Source: an uncultured Pontibacter sp. (GTDB lineage: Bacteria; Bacteroidota; Bacteroidia; Cytophagales; Hymenobacteraceae). Taken from it: a stretch of 64,000 nt of DNA. The translations under genes were made by a program, and so were the position numbers. Under the pieces are notes generated by a model, which saw only the letters and a program-made list of their open reading frames with translations, was not told the DNA's origin and made no database searches. This document shows positions 8,701-18,018 of this stretch, in pieces; within the stretch, counting starts at the first letter, position 1, and each line of letters opens with the position of its first letter. The DNA is taken from assembly GCF_947499215.1 (NCBI RefSeq), contig NZ_CANMNI010000003.1, positions 496,001-560,000 of the forward strand. The letters run 5' to 3'.

Positions 8701-9570
8701 CTAAGCCACCACTTTCCATGCCTTGGCGGATTCCTGCGCATATGCCTCGAAACTGCGAGGTGCGTGTCCCAATAGTTTGGTCTGGCGTTCTATGTCCTGC
8801 GCTGTGGCTTTCAAACCTTCTTTGTTGAAATACTCAAACATCAAGCGGAAATCAAAGGCCATCCAAGCCGGAAAGAACTGCGTGGCCTGCTGTTCCCATG
8901 CATCCAAATCGTTGCCGCCATACGTCACTGTCGTGCCCAGCGCCTCTGACCAGATCTCTGCGGTTCGCTGTCCTGTCATCGGCTCCGGTCCCACCAAGTT
9001 GTAGATCTCGCCGTTATGCCCTTCAGTGGTCAGGGCGATGGCCGCTGCTTCGGCTATATCCCGCACATCTACCCTTGAGATGCCCACATCGCCAATAGGC
9101 TGCGGGTATACACCGTACTGCAGAATGGCATCTTTGAACCAATTGTCGTTCTGGTAAAAGTTGTTTGGCCGCAAAAAGGTATATTCCATGCCCGAGTCCC
9201 GGATTGCAGCCTCAATGGCAAGCTTGGAACCGAAGTGGGGGAGATGTACAGCTTTGTCGTACTCGTGCACCGTCATGTATACAAAGCGCTTTATACCCGC
9301 CATACGGGCACCGTTCACGGCGAAGAGGCCTTCGCTGGTTTCGGTCGTGCTGACAGGATTGACCATAAACACGCCATCCATACCTTTAAAAATGGACCGC
9401 ACCGTATGCGGGTCTAGAATATCGCCGATCACGGCTTCAGCTCCAGCTGGCAGGCTCTGCGCCTTTTCTTCGCTGCGGGTAAGTACCCTTACGTCAACAT
9501 GACGAGCCAAAAGCTCCTTTACGGTCTGGGATCCCACCATCCCGGTGCCGCCAATTACAAGTACTTTCAT
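8701..9570 (-). CDS. NmrA-like NAD(P)-binding oxidoreductase
   Basis: A 289-residue atypical short-chain dehydrogenase. The N-terminus shows the GGTGMVG dinucleotide-binding loop (residues 7-13) followed by RVLTRSEEKA, the basic residues typical of NADP(H) binding in the NmrA/QorB branch. FLRPNNFYQN and the GEIYNLVGPEPMT segment are also family-typical. It has no S/Y..K catalytic pair of classical SDRs, as usual for NmrA proteins. Likely roles are quinone reduction or redox sensing. It is transcribed alone from about 9600. Confidence 0.8.
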   Translation of the reverse strand: MKVLVIGGTGMVGSQTVKELLARHVDVRVLTRSEEKAQSLPAGAEAVIGDILDPHTVRSIFKGMDGVFMVNPVSTTETSEGLFAVNGARMAGIKRFVYMTVHEYDKAVHLPHFGSKLAIEAAIRDSGMEYTFLRPNNFYQNDNWFKDAILQYGVYPQPIGDVGISRVDVRDIAEAAAIALTTEGHNGEIYNLVGPEPMTGQRTAEIWSEALGTTVTYGGNDLDAWEQQATQFFPAWMAFDFRLMFEYFNKEGLKATAQDIERQTKLLGHAPRSFEAYAQESAKAWKVVA

Positions 9571-9646
9571 AGTTAAAGAGGTTTTGTGTATGACAATTGA
9601 TCAATAGCGTGCTAAGTTGCGGCTTGGCAGTCGCAATACGGTCGGT

Positions 9647-10276
9647 TTATTTATCGGGTCCGGCACTAACAGGAGGCTGTGCGGCCGGCACCACGTTGTT
9701 GATTGGTTTGGTGGACTTAAGGTAGGCGAATACAGCTCTCAACTCCTCGTCCGTCATATTCGCAATCATTTCCCAAGGCATAGGTGGCAGCAGCATGCGC
9801 CCGTTCTCCATTCCTTTATGTTTCCCTTCCCGGATTGCCAAAAAGAAGTTCTTCTCCGTCCAGTTCCCGATCCCTGTTTTGTCTGAGGTCAGGTTAGAGG
9901 AGTAGGAGATGCCCCACGGACCCACCCAAGACGTAAGTGTCTGCGTAACCGCGAGTCCTTTCTTTTCCATTTCAGCGCGGTCCACATCCGGTGGCGGCAT
10001 ATTGGCGGGGTGTCCTGAGAGTGCCCGCGACATATCATTCACCGGACCTTTGTCCGTCATTTTTTTGGGTGTGTGGCAATCGTGGCAGCCGGCGATGAGC
10101 ACCAAGTGCTCGCCCTGTTTGAGCAGGGTCTGGTTGTTTTGCTGTGCCTCCAATGAAGCGCTAGCGCCCATGTTGACCTGATCAGTCGGTGTTTCGGTGC
10201 GGGCTTCGGAACATTGTGTTAGGAACACAATGCACACAATGGCCAGCCAATAGTTTAAAATTCTTCCCCAACTCAT
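9647..10276 (-). CDS. c-type cytochrome lipoprotein
   Basis: A 209-residue protein with a lipoprotein signal (FLTQC, Cys22) and a single heme-binding motif CHDCH at residues 64-68. LLPPMPWEM near residues 162-170 offers Met166 as the distal heme ligand, and the TDEELRAVFAYLKS helix is the usual C-terminal helix of this cytochrome c class. It should sit in the outer leaflet of the inner membrane or in the periplasm and carry electrons. The partner oxidase or dehydrogenase is not in the window. Confidence 0.85.
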   Translation of the reverse strand: MSWGRILNYWLAIVCIVFLTQCSEARTETPTDQVNMGASASLEAQQNNQTLLKQGEHLVLIAGCHDCHTPKKMTDKGPVNDMSRALSGHPANMPPPDVDRAEMEKKGLAVTQTLTSWVGPWGISYSSNLTSDKTGIGNWTEKNFFLAIREGKHKGMENGRMLLPPMPWEMIANMTDEELRAVFAYLKSTKPINNVVPAAQPPVSAGPDK

Positions 10277-10499
10277 AGTTTTAAATTTTAGTGATTTGCA
10301 AAAGAGTATTGGTTGAAAATAAATAATTTTTATTGTAATAGTTATATTAATTAGTGATATTTTGTCAGTGGACGGATTTTAAGGGTAGAGGAAAGGAATC
10401 CTAGGAGAAGAATTTAGAAAACAGGGCAAACCTTACCCAAGGAAAGGCAAGGCTACAGACGCTTTGTCTATAAATGCTTAATAAGAGATATGATAAAAC

Positions 10500-10907
10500 T
10501 TATGAGGTGATTTGGCCAATCCAGTCTGCGGCCTCTTTGTATGATATAAACTGTCGTACCTCCAAACTACCCGCTGCATTGATCGAGGCTTTTTCCATAA
10601 ATTCCTTAAACTTGACATAGCTGATTCTATCTTCCCCGCTAACGCGCGCTATTTTCAAAACAGGGGAGTAGATGATGCGGGGCGCCAATTCTTGAATGGT
10701 CCAGACTACGTCCTCAGGGCAAATCTCACCTAGGGAGGCGGAGTCTGCGATCCAGTGCCGGATAGCGTGCTGGTGCAGCATCTCGGTCAGTAGTATATTG
10801 CCCTGCCGATATTCATCGCTTGTAACGTTTCGTAGCCATTCGGAATGCATGAGGTGTAAGTCCTGATCTACCCAAACCTGTAGGTAGCTGTTTTCAAATT
10901 CAATCAT
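10500..10907 (-). CDS. Hypothetical protein, possible STAS/SpoIIAA-like fold
   Basis: A 135-residue soluble protein. It has alternating strands and helices (LQVWVDQDLHLMHSEW, RHWIADSASLGEI, VLKIARVSGED) and ends EAADWIGQITS. This rhythm recalls the small STAS-like proteins common in Hymenobacteraceae, in which a single domain of about 130 residues stands alone. No catalytic motif is visible. The fold suggestion is weak. Confidence 0.5.
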   Translation of the reverse strand: MIEFENSYLQVWVDQDLHLMHSEWLRNVTSDEYRQGNILLTEMLHQHAIRHWIADSASLGEICPEDVVWTIQELAPRIIYSPVLKIARVSGEDRISYVKFKEFMEKASINAAGSLEVRQFISYKEAADWIGQITS

Positions 10908-11247
10908 TGTTTTTATGCATCAGACGGTATTCCGACCCTTAGTTGGTAAAGTTGGCAACTATGGTAAGGCATGTACTAATCAAGAGGGCAAAAAGATACA
11001 ACAATGCTGCAAGAATCAGAACACAATACGAATTTATAACAGTTATAATAAGAGGCACTGGCTTTTTTTTAGAGTTACAAGGCATTCAATTACATTGTGC
11101 ACAGTGGCTCGGTACTAGCCAATAAGATTGTGCTTCACTACGGAAATAGCCAAAACACACTGGCTAAAAATTATTAGACTACAGATATAATTTAGTAGAT
11201 TTAAACCGGAAAAAGCTATTCATATTTCCCAACCCAATCGACTCTGC
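10908..11247. other. Intergenic region, no gene recognised
   Basis: About 340 bases between divergent genes. An open frame at 10915-11118 exists but has low-complexity content with no recognisable motif, and it begins inside the upstream region of the minus-strand gene. I see no tRNA, terminator or repeat here. It probably holds promoters for both flanking genes. Confidence 0.5.
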
Positions 11248-12684
11248 ATGAAACTTATCCGACAGCTGGTGCTTCTCTCAATAGCCATATTTCCTTTCGG
11301 AGCACAGGCTCAGAGCGGTGGAATTAAATTTGCCCCTGCAGATGTACAGGCCGATATGGCCTATGCCTACGAGACACTGCAAAAAGCGCATTACAACCTC
11401 TATGCCTATGTCAGCAAACAGGATTACGATGCGGCTTACCAAGAGCTTCTGAAGTCTGTCGGACAGGACTCCCTGAGCCTATTGCAGACCACCATGCTGA
11501 TGCAGCGGCTAGTGGCGATCGGAAACGTGGGCCACAGCGAGGTCGATTTTGCGGCAGGCTCCTATATCGCCTACGCTATGCAGAACGGCACCCTGTTCCC
11601 GCTCGAGCTGGCCTTCGAAGATGGCAAGGCCTTTGTCCGCAACAGCTATACCCCTGATTCGACGGTGCGGGCGGGCGACCAGCTACTGCGCCTAAACGGT
11701 AAGCCCATCCGTAAACTGCAGGCGGCGTTTCATCCCTACCTCTCAGCAGAGCGGACTTATTTCAAAGATGCGAAGCTTGAGTTCTGGTCTTTCCCCCGGT
11801 ACTATTGGGCGGTGTTTGGCGAAAAGCCTTCCTTTAAAATAAAAGTGAAAAACGCTGCCGGCAAGAGAAGCACGCATACCATACCCGCCATTACCGTGAT
11901 GGCCTACGAAGCCAGCAGGGGAGGCGAGATCCTGAAAAACGAGCGTTCCTTTCGGTATGTGGAGGGCGTTGCCTATCTCCATCCCGGCCCTTTCAGCTCT
12001 CCCGACGCAGATGGCGAGGCGCAGTTCAAAGCCTTTGTTGACAGTGCTTTTGCAGACATCAACACCAGTCAGGCCAAGTACCTGATCGTGGACCTGCGCA
12101 ACAACGCCGGTGGACACAACACCTTCAGCGATCACCTGATCGCCTATTTCGCGGACAAGCCTTTCCGATGGTTTTCTGACTTCACCGTCCGGACCAGTGA
12201 GGTGCTCAAGGCGCATACCAAAAAGCAGTACCCTGACACTATACCTGATGCCTATACCCGTAACATTCTCGAATATCCTGACGGCGAGACTTTCGCCTAT
12301 GAGCAGCCCATGCAGCAGCCCATGCCGGATTCTCAGCGCTTTCAAGGTAAGGTATACGTGCTTGTCAATCGGCAATCCTACTCCATGGCCGCCGTAAGCG
12401 CCGCATTGATACAGGACTATGGCTTTGGCGTGATTGTGGGAGAAGAGACCGGCGATACGCCTACGCTCTATGCCGCCCAGTTTTCCTTTCAACTACCCCG
12501 CACCAGCGTGGAGGTAAAAGTGCCAAAAGGCTACATCGTGCGCCCAAACGGTGATGAAAAATTAGCGGGTGTTAAACCTGACCACATCGTGCACGACCAC
12601 CTGCTTGATGAGCACGATGAGGTGCTGCGCTATACCTTGGAGAAGCTGATAAAACCGATGCAAATTTCTGAGGTTAGGAAATGA
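11248..12684 (+). CDS. S41 family peptidase (C-terminal-processing type)
   Basis: A 478-residue secreted protein with a signal peptide ending AQAQ near residue 22. The central part contains YLIVDLRNNAGGHNTF, the strand-turn typical of S41 peptidases, and NRQSYSMAA, with the predicted nucleophilic Ser in SYS near residue 378. The C-terminal GVKPDHIVHD is the usual family end. The PDZ-like part is short (TVRAGDQLLRLNGKPI, residues 146-162). The Lys of the catalytic dyad is not certain. Role: periplasmic proteolysis. Confidence 0.85.
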   Translation: MKLIRQLVLLSIAIFPFGAQAQSGGIKFAPADVQADMAYAYETLQKAHYNLYAYVSKQDYDAAYQELLKSVGQDSLSLLQTTMLMQRLVAIGNVGHSEVDFAAGSYIAYAMQNGTLFPLELAFEDGKAFVRNSYTPDSTVRAGDQLLRLNGKPIRKLQAAFHPYLSAERTYFKDAKLEFWSFPRYYWAVFGEKPSFKIKVKNAAGKRSTHTIPAITVMAYEASRGGEILKNERSFRYVEGVAYLHPGPFSSPDADGEAQFKAFVDSAFADINTSQAKYLIVDLRNNAGGHNTFSDHLIAYFADKPFRWFSDFTVRTSEVLKAHTKKQYPDTIPDAYTRNILEYPDGETFAYEQPMQQPMPDSQRFQGKVYVLVNRQSYSMAAVSAALIQDYGFGVIVGEETGDTPTLYAAQFSFQLPRTSVEVKVPKGYIVRPNGDEKLAGVKPDHIVHDHLLDEHDEVLRYTLEKLIKPMQISEVRK

Positions 12685-12699
12685 AAAAGGGAAGATTGG

Positions 12700-12851
12700 T
12701 AGGTATGGCATTCTACCGATCCAGCCTAAACTGTTTGCCAATGCACTCCATCTTAGACCTTGAAATGGACCTAGCCGCTATACCTTATACCTAGGGAGCC
12801 ATAAACTGAGTAACACCGCTACCGGAGGCAGATGGCTATACCTATATATAG
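12700..12851 (+). pseudogene. Decayed 3' end of an HTTM/carboxylase-like gene
   Basis: Read in frame from 12723, this stretch gives SLNCLPMHSILDLEMDLA, then PYT-stop-GAIN-stop-VTPLPEADGYTYI-stop. It is colinear with the last 43 residues of the intact HTTM gene ending at 3066 (SLNGYPPHPIVDPTVDL, SYTWGAKSW, VTPRPEADGWPWLW). Two in-frame stops and no upstream part show it is dead. Similarity continues upstream to about 12700 with a small deletion. A second HTTM gene probably once stood here. Confidence 0.75.
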
Positions 12852-12993
12852 CTTAAAACCTTAAATATTAATACGCGTTATTAAATACATACAATACGTC
12901 CCGCGAGTGCCTTAGCTGTTAGTCCTTCATCGCCCTTTCCAGTCACTAAGGTTGTGCACAGACTTTTCCTTTCATTGACTTAATGATGCGCGC

Positions 12994-14175
12994 ATGAAAA
13001 AAATCTACACACTTCTAGTTGCTCTCCTGATCAGTTATCCGCTGTTCGCCCAGTATGAAACCGTAGTGTTCAATTACGACAGGATGTATTTTAACGAAGG
13101 GCAGCCGTTGCCCGCAGAGAAGCCTTTTATCCTGACCGGGTCGGTGGGCAAGGATGTGGCGATGGTAGAGGTAGCCATCTACGGCTCGTCTGACACCAGC
13201 AAGGAGCCCCTCTTCGTCAACTCTTGGAAAAGGCGGCCAGGTAACCCCGAAAATAGATTCGTAGTCCCGTTGAACTACCCGCTCCGTGGAAATGCCAAAT
13301 ACACTTTTCTAATCAACTTTTACGAAGCGGCCAATGCTATGCAGCAGCAACAGCTCCTGCACCAGCTCAACAGTGCGCTGCACGCTTACATCGATCAGTC
13401 GTTTGTGGTGAGCCGCGGCAGTGTCGTGCTGCAAAAGCATCCGCGGAACATGCGCAGCGACATGAATGCGATCGTTAATCAAGGGCTTAACCTCTATCGA
13501 AGCCAGATAAACTATCAGTTCGACGGCTTCTCGGACATTGTGCTCGACAAGCTTGATCAAATCAATAGTATGCGCCTACGGAGGGCGCGGCGCAACATCG
13601 TAGCCACGGAAGGGGAAAGCAGTGAGGCGCTCCGCCTGAAGTATGCGAACAGCCAAATCGAGGCGCTTAAATCACTGGTTAGCCAAGAAGTGGCCCAATT
13701 TGCAAACGCGCCCCTGCACGCGCTCACAGACACCCGGAAGCTGACCGACTACGCCTCCGAAAAGACAAGGAATGTACTCGCGCTCAATGTGGGTTATGGC
13801 GGGGTTTACTACTCGGGAGACTTCGATGACTTCTCCTCTGACACGGCACCTTATGCGGGCATCTCCATTCCGTTTGGCAAGGCGCCTTTTAATTCAGCTT
13901 TCTGGACAAGGTCGAGTCTGTCGACGGGTGTTTTCCTAAAGAACCTGAACTTTGGTGATGACAACGAGGCGACAGGCCCGATTGTGAGACGACCCATCTA
14001 CTTGGCACTAGGGTATAGGGCGCTGCCTTTTATCCGAGTTCAGGCTGGTGCTACCTTGCTACAGAGCAGCCAAGCATCCACTTCCATCTCCGATTTCAAC
14101 CTTGACCGCTTGTATGTCAGGCCATTTGTTGGTTTGAGCTTGGAACTGAATTTATGGATGGATTTAAGCAGATAG
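12994..14175 (+). CDS. Secreted hypothetical protein, OmpA partner
   Basis: A 393-residue protein with a signal peptide (ALLISYPLFAQ). Residues 20-120 look like a beta-sandwich, 110-250 are helical with many Gln, Arg and Leu, and the last 140 residues (VLALNVGYGGVYYSGDF to LELNLWM) look like outer-membrane beta-strands. The next gene, an OmpA-family protein, starts two bases after this stop, so the two are almost certainly translated from one message and may work together at the outer membrane. I do not recognise a named family. Confidence 0.7.
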   Translation: MKKIYTLLVALLISYPLFAQYETVVFNYDRMYFNEGQPLPAEKPFILTGSVGKDVAMVEVAIYGSSDTSKEPLFVNSWKRRPGNPENRFVVPLNYPLRGNAKYTFLINFYEAANAMQQQQLLHQLNSALHAYIDQSFVVSRGSVVLQKHPRNMRSDMNAIVNQGLNLYRSQINYQFDGFSDIVLDKLDQINSMRLRRARRNIVATEGESSEALRLKYANSQIEALKSLVSQEVAQFANAPLHALTDTRKLTDYASEKTRNVLALNVGYGGVYYSGDFDDFSSDTAPYAGISIPFGKAPFNSAFWTRSSLSTGVFLKNLNFGDDNEATGPIVRRPIYLALGYRALPFIRVQAGATLLQSSQASTSISDFNLDRLYVRPFVGLSLELNLWMDLSR

Positions 14176-14177
14176 CC

Positions 14178-15968
14178 ATGAAATATTTTGTTTCCATATG
14201 CCTGCTTTTGCTCAGCTGCCACTTGGCAGTAGCGCAGCATGACATATATAGATGGCAGTTTGGCGGCTATACCGGCATTGCAAACTACCAGAACGATAAA
14301 AACAGCACAACAGACTATTTCAAGCCAAACAGCAACCTGCTGTACCGTTTGCAGCTGACCCGCCATCTTGGCAACAATTTCGGGTTGGAGCTGGCCTATT
14401 CGTACGGAGATGTGCGTGGGCTTGACCAATTGGATAACCGTTTCACGACTGATGTGCGCACGGCCTCGCTGCGTGGAATTTTCTATACAGACAACGGTTG
14501 GCTGCTGAACACTTCGGCTATCGTGTCACCTTATTTCTTTGCAGGGTATGGCTTAGGGATATTCGAAACCAGCGCGGGAAACTTTAATGAAGAGTCGCGC
14601 TATGTGCCGCTTATACCTTTTGGAGTGGGACTGAAATTCAGAATATCAGAACAGTGGCAGGTGTCCCTACAATCCGAAGCCGTATACCCGCGGGAGCGGC
14701 ACTTGGAGGGCGCTGATCTGGAGCAGAACAGCCGCAACAGCACCTTTGTACACACGGGCATAACGGTGGGCTACAGTTTCGGTTTCCGTAAATCGGAATT
14801 CAGGGCAGCACAGTTCTATGCCGGCAACGTTGAGCTATTACAATCAGTGGAGGGCCGGCCACAGCCAAACTTACTGCAAATAATTACGAAACTAGAGCCG
14901 CGGGATGTGCGCATGCCCGTGCAGCAGGATACGACTGCCTTTGCAGAGCCGGACTTGCAAAAGCGCCCTGTTCTGCGGCACGTAGACACGCTTGAAACCA
15001 CAAGAACAGCCATAGAAATAGACACTACCCAAGCGTTGAAACCGGGGGAGGTGGAGAAAGTCCCACTCGAAAAAACAGACATTCAGGATACAACCATGCT
15101 GCCTGCCGCCGCTGATACGGCCCGCCTTGCTGCAAAGCCAGATTCAGTGGTGGTGCCAGAACGAGTTGTGGAGCCAAAACAAGCGGTGGTACGAGAGCAA
15201 GTAGTGACTCGAGAACAAGTAGTCGAGCCTGATTCTGTGGTGCAGCAAAAACAGACCCGAGCCGTGACCAAGGAGCAACAGCAGGAATTAGTCGAGCGTA
15301 GGGACGAGCCCGTCATTAGGCGGGACTATGAACGGGATGAAAGGCGAACATACTATACTCCTGCACAACGTGACCAAAGAATTGCCCAACTCCAGAAAGA
15401 GCAGCAGCGGCTAGCTGCTGCGAATGCAGAGATTAGCCGGAAGCAGCGCATGCTAGACTCTTTGCAGACAAACCAACTGACAGATGAATACGAAGCGTTG
15501 ACTGACCCCAACATGGTAAGCTTCCTATCGCAGCAGGCCGCCTTGAATGATAGCGTGCTGCTACGCCTGCAGCAGTACGAGCAGGAGCTGACCCTGTCGC
15601 AGCCAGCGTCTGCTCCGGGGACAGAAAGGGCAGGTCCGGTAGCACCCACCCCCCGCGCCTTAGCTGTATTCTTTCCCATCAATTCCCACCGCGTACCTGT
15701 GCAGAGCCTAACCGATATCAATCAGTTGCTAACAGCACTGGAGAATAACCCCCAACTACAAGTAAGGCTAACCGGCTACGCCTCCCAGTCAGGCAGCGCG
15801 GCCTACAATATGGAACTGAGCCGAAAAAGAGCCGAGTCTTTGATGAACATCCTCATACAGCAAGGGATATCAAGGGAGCGCTTCAGTCTGATGTACATGG
15901 GCAGCGAAAAGTCCTCCAAAGAGGAAAATCGCATGGACCGGAAAGTAGAAGTGATGCTGACAGAGTGA
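14178..15968 (+). CDS. OmpA-family protein with N-terminal beta-barrel
   Basis: A 596-residue protein. The ATG at 14178 directly precedes a signal peptide (ISICLLLL-type, ending AVAQ); an ATG at 14154 would add eight residues ahead of it and overlap the previous gene. Residues 20-200 form an eight-strand-like barrel. Residues 225-390 are a Val/Glu/Gln-rich linker with repeats such as REQVVTREQVVEP. Residues 395-470 are coiled coil, and the last 110 residues are an OmpA peptidoglycan-binding domain (VRLTGYASQSGSAAYNMELSRKRA). It should tether the outer membrane to the cell wall. Confidence 0.85.
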   Translation: MKYFVSICLLLLSCHLAVAQHDIYRWQFGGYTGIANYQNDKNSTTDYFKPNSNLLYRLQLTRHLGNNFGLELAYSYGDVRGLDQLDNRFTTDVRTASLRGIFYTDNGWLLNTSAIVSPYFFAGYGLGIFETSAGNFNEESRYVPLIPFGVGLKFRISEQWQVSLQSEAVYPRERHLEGADLEQNSRNSTFVHTGITVGYSFGFRKSEFRAAQFYAGNVELLQSVEGRPQPNLLQIITKLEPRDVRMPVQQDTTAFAEPDLQKRPVLRHVDTLETTRTAIEIDTTQALKPGEVEKVPLEKTDIQDTTMLPAAADTARLAAKPDSVVVPERVVEPKQAVVREQVVTREQVVEPDSVVQQKQTRAVTKEQQQELVERRDEPVIRRDYERDERRTYYTPAQRDQRIAQLQKEQQRLAAANAEISRKQRMLDSLQTNQLTDEYEALTDPNMVSFLSQQAALNDSVLLRLQQYEQELTLSQPASAPGTERAGPVAPTPRALAVFFPINSHRVPVQSLTDINQLLTALENNPQLQVRLTGYASQSGSAAYNMELSRKRAESLMNILIQQGISRERFSLMYMGSEKSSKEENRMDRKVEVMLTE

Positions 15969-16014
15969 GTTTTTGAGGTATAAAAGCACTGGCTCATGGC
16001 CAAGCGTATAATCT

Positions 16015-16061
16015 AAAACGCAAAGCTCCGTCTCCGATGTGGTGACAGGGCTTTGCGTTTT
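16015..16061. terminator. Bidirectional terminator
   Basis: AAAACGCAAAGC (16015-16026) pairs perfectly with GCTTTGCGTTTT (16050-16061). It lies between the convergent OmpA and alpha/beta hydrolase genes. Confidence 0.85.
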
Positions 16062-16069
16062 CAGTAAAC

Positions 16070-16906
16070 CTACCTTCGCAAAAAGCTGATCAAGGCGCTG
16101 TTCACCTGATCTTTGTGGGTGACGAAGATGCCGTGAGCGCCGTCTTTGATAACAACGTACTTACTGTTGCGAATCCCCTCGGCCGCCTTCTCGCTGCTTG
16201 TCTTGATCGGTACGATCTGGTCGGCGTCCCCATGTATGATCAGCGTAGGCACACTGACGTTTCGCATTTCCTGCCGGAAGTCGGTATGTGCCCAAGCTTT
16301 GGCTGTTTCGATGACGGCACGCGGCGATGCAAGAGAGGCAATCGTCCAGTCGAGGCGCAGTTGCTCTTCGCTGAGTGTGCCTTTTTTGCCTGTGTAATTA
16401 TAGAACAGTTTGCCAAATTCTGCCAGAAAAGGCACCCGGTTAGTTTGCAGGGACTTCATGATTTCGTTTAGCTTTTCTTCCGGTACGCCATCCGGGTTGT
16501 CATCGGTCTGTTTCACCAGTGGGATGATCGAGCTGATGAGTACCGCTTTGTCCACTCGTTCAGGACCAAACATGGAAAGGTAACGCACCACTTCGCCGCC
16601 ACCCATCGAGAATCCTACCAGCACGCAATCATAAAGGTCAAGCTGCTCGATCAGGGCCCGAAGGTCAAGGGCAAGTGAGCTGTAGTCGTAGTGGTACCAA
16701 GGCTGGTCCGAGTCGCCAAAACCACGGCGATCGTAGGCAATGCAGCGGTAACCGGCATCCACAATGGCCTGTATCTGGTACTCCCACATCTTGTGGCTCA
16801 GCGGCCAGCCATGGATAAGAATCACGGGCTGCCCATCGCCATAATCTTGGTAATTGATGTAAACGTTTTCTCCCTTTTGGATGTCCTCTGTTTCGATAAA
16901 TGACAT
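16070..16906 (-). CDS. Alpha/beta hydrolase, haloperoxidase-like
   Basis: A 278-residue enzyme from the ATG at 16904-16906; a longer frame to 17059 exists but its extra 51 residues do not look like family sequence. The oxyanion segment is LIHGWPLS, the nucleophile elbow GFSMGG has Ser100, the acid is in HGDADQIV and the His is in DGAHGIFV. This is the arrangement of cofactor-free haloperoxidases and related esterases. YDRRGFGDSDQP is also typical. The substrate is unknown. Confidence 0.85.
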   Translation of the reverse strand: MSFIETEDIQKGENVYINYQDYGDGQPVILIHGWPLSHKMWEYQIQAIVDAGYRCIAYDRRGFGDSDQPWYHYDYSSLALDLRALIEQLDLYDCVLVGFSMGGGEVVRYLSMFGPERVDKAVLISSIIPLVKQTDDNPDGVPEEKLNEIMKSLQTNRVPFLAEFGKLFYNYTGKKGTLSEEQLRLDWTIASLASPRAVIETAKAWAHTDFRQEMRNVSVPTLIIHGDADQIVPIKTSSEKAAEGIRNSKYVVIKDGAHGIFVTHKDQVNSALISFLRR

Positions 16907-17030
16907 AGCGTTAAGTTTGTTTTGGTTGAGGTAAGTTATTTGATTTGAGCCTGAAACGGCCTGTTCCTTTAACTTGGTTTCTACGGAAATGTTTGCTGTT
17001 TTTAGGGAGAGCTGGCAGGGGTGATGGTAT

Positions 17031-17071
17031 AAAAAAAAACAGGCTGCAAGTCTTTTCAAACCTGCAGCCTG
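17031..17071 (-). terminator. Terminator for the 17.1-17.8 kb gene
   Basis: CAGGCTGCA (17040-17048) pairs with TGCAGCCTG (17063-17071). On the minus strand the stem is followed by a run of nine T (17031-17039). Confidence 0.85.
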
Positions 17072-17098
17072 TCGCTGTCTTTCACTTGTTCCTGTTAC

Positions 17099-17776
17099 TT
17101 AATCCTGTTCCAACAGCTCGGTGTTTTCAACGGCCCCTTCAAATTCGTGAGAGGTGAAATCATCGGTACTGATCCAGTTCTCGGAGGTCAGGATGCTGTA
17201 TAGGTGGTTGGCAGCTGGCTTGAGCTCCCACAGGATGCTTTCTGCCTCCGGGAAGGATTTGTCCCCAGCCATCTGCTCCGTGAAGAGCCTTTTCACCAGA
17301 TTGCTGTCCGAGAGCCCAGCGCCCAGTAGTTTCAATGCCATCTCGCGGGTGAGTTCAGTCGCGGCATCCTCGTCTAGCGGAGTGATGGTACAGTCAATCA
17401 GCGTCGCCTTGGTGTTGGGGAATTTGCCGTTGAAGGCCTTGTATAAAAGCTGGTTGATGTGGAAGAGGCGGGCATGCAGGCTGATGTCTGGGTACTCTTC
17501 CACTATCTTGTCCAAGAGCATGTCATTGGATATTTGGTCAATCTGCCCCTCGTTGAGTTCCTCGCCCAATTTATACGCCAGCAGGATGGCAGCGGCTTCG
17601 TTAGGTTCATAGTCGGTGATGGCCATCAGAAGCAGTTCGTTCAGGGTATCGTTGCTGGCTTTATCGGCGTCCGGATAATTGAACTTGCCCAGAAGCTGCT
17701 TGTAATCTTCATTTGTCCAGTAACCTGGCATTTGCTCTACAGTGGCGGCGTCGTTAATTTTTATTTGATAGTTCAT
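17099..17776 (-). CDS. Hypothetical acidic soluble protein
   Basis: A 225-residue, strongly acidic, mostly helical protein with no signal peptide or membrane segment. Phrases such as YEPNEAAAILLAYKLGEELNEGQID and AANHLYSILTSENW give no family that I recognise. It stands alone with its own terminator downstream. A cytoplasmic location is inferred. Confidence 0.65.
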   Translation of the reverse strand: MNYQIKINDAATVEQMPGYWTNEDYKQLLGKFNYPDADKASNDTLNELLLMAITDYEPNEAAAILLAYKLGEELNEGQIDQISNDMLLDKIVEEYPDISLHARLFHINQLLYKAFNGKFPNTKATLIDCTITPLDEDAATELTREMALKLLGAGLSDSNLVKRLFTEQMAGDKSFPEAESILWELKPAANHLYSILTSENWISTDDFTSHEFEGAVENTELLEQD

Positions 17777-18018
17777 TGGAATTGAATCGAAAAATGTGAA
17801 TTCTTTTAACAGAATAGTTAAAAGTCAAGCGTGTGCGGTATGCCAAGATGAGGCAGGATGAAATTGTCTTTGTGCGGATAAACTTGATGGAGAGTAAGCG
17901 GAGCGTGTTCACCTCCTTTTTTTGCAGCAGAAAGAAGATGAATCAAGTAAGAGCTCTTACCTATACAAAGGTATATCTCCACATTAGGTTCATTTGTTGT
18001 CGGGCAGGGCGGGGAAGC

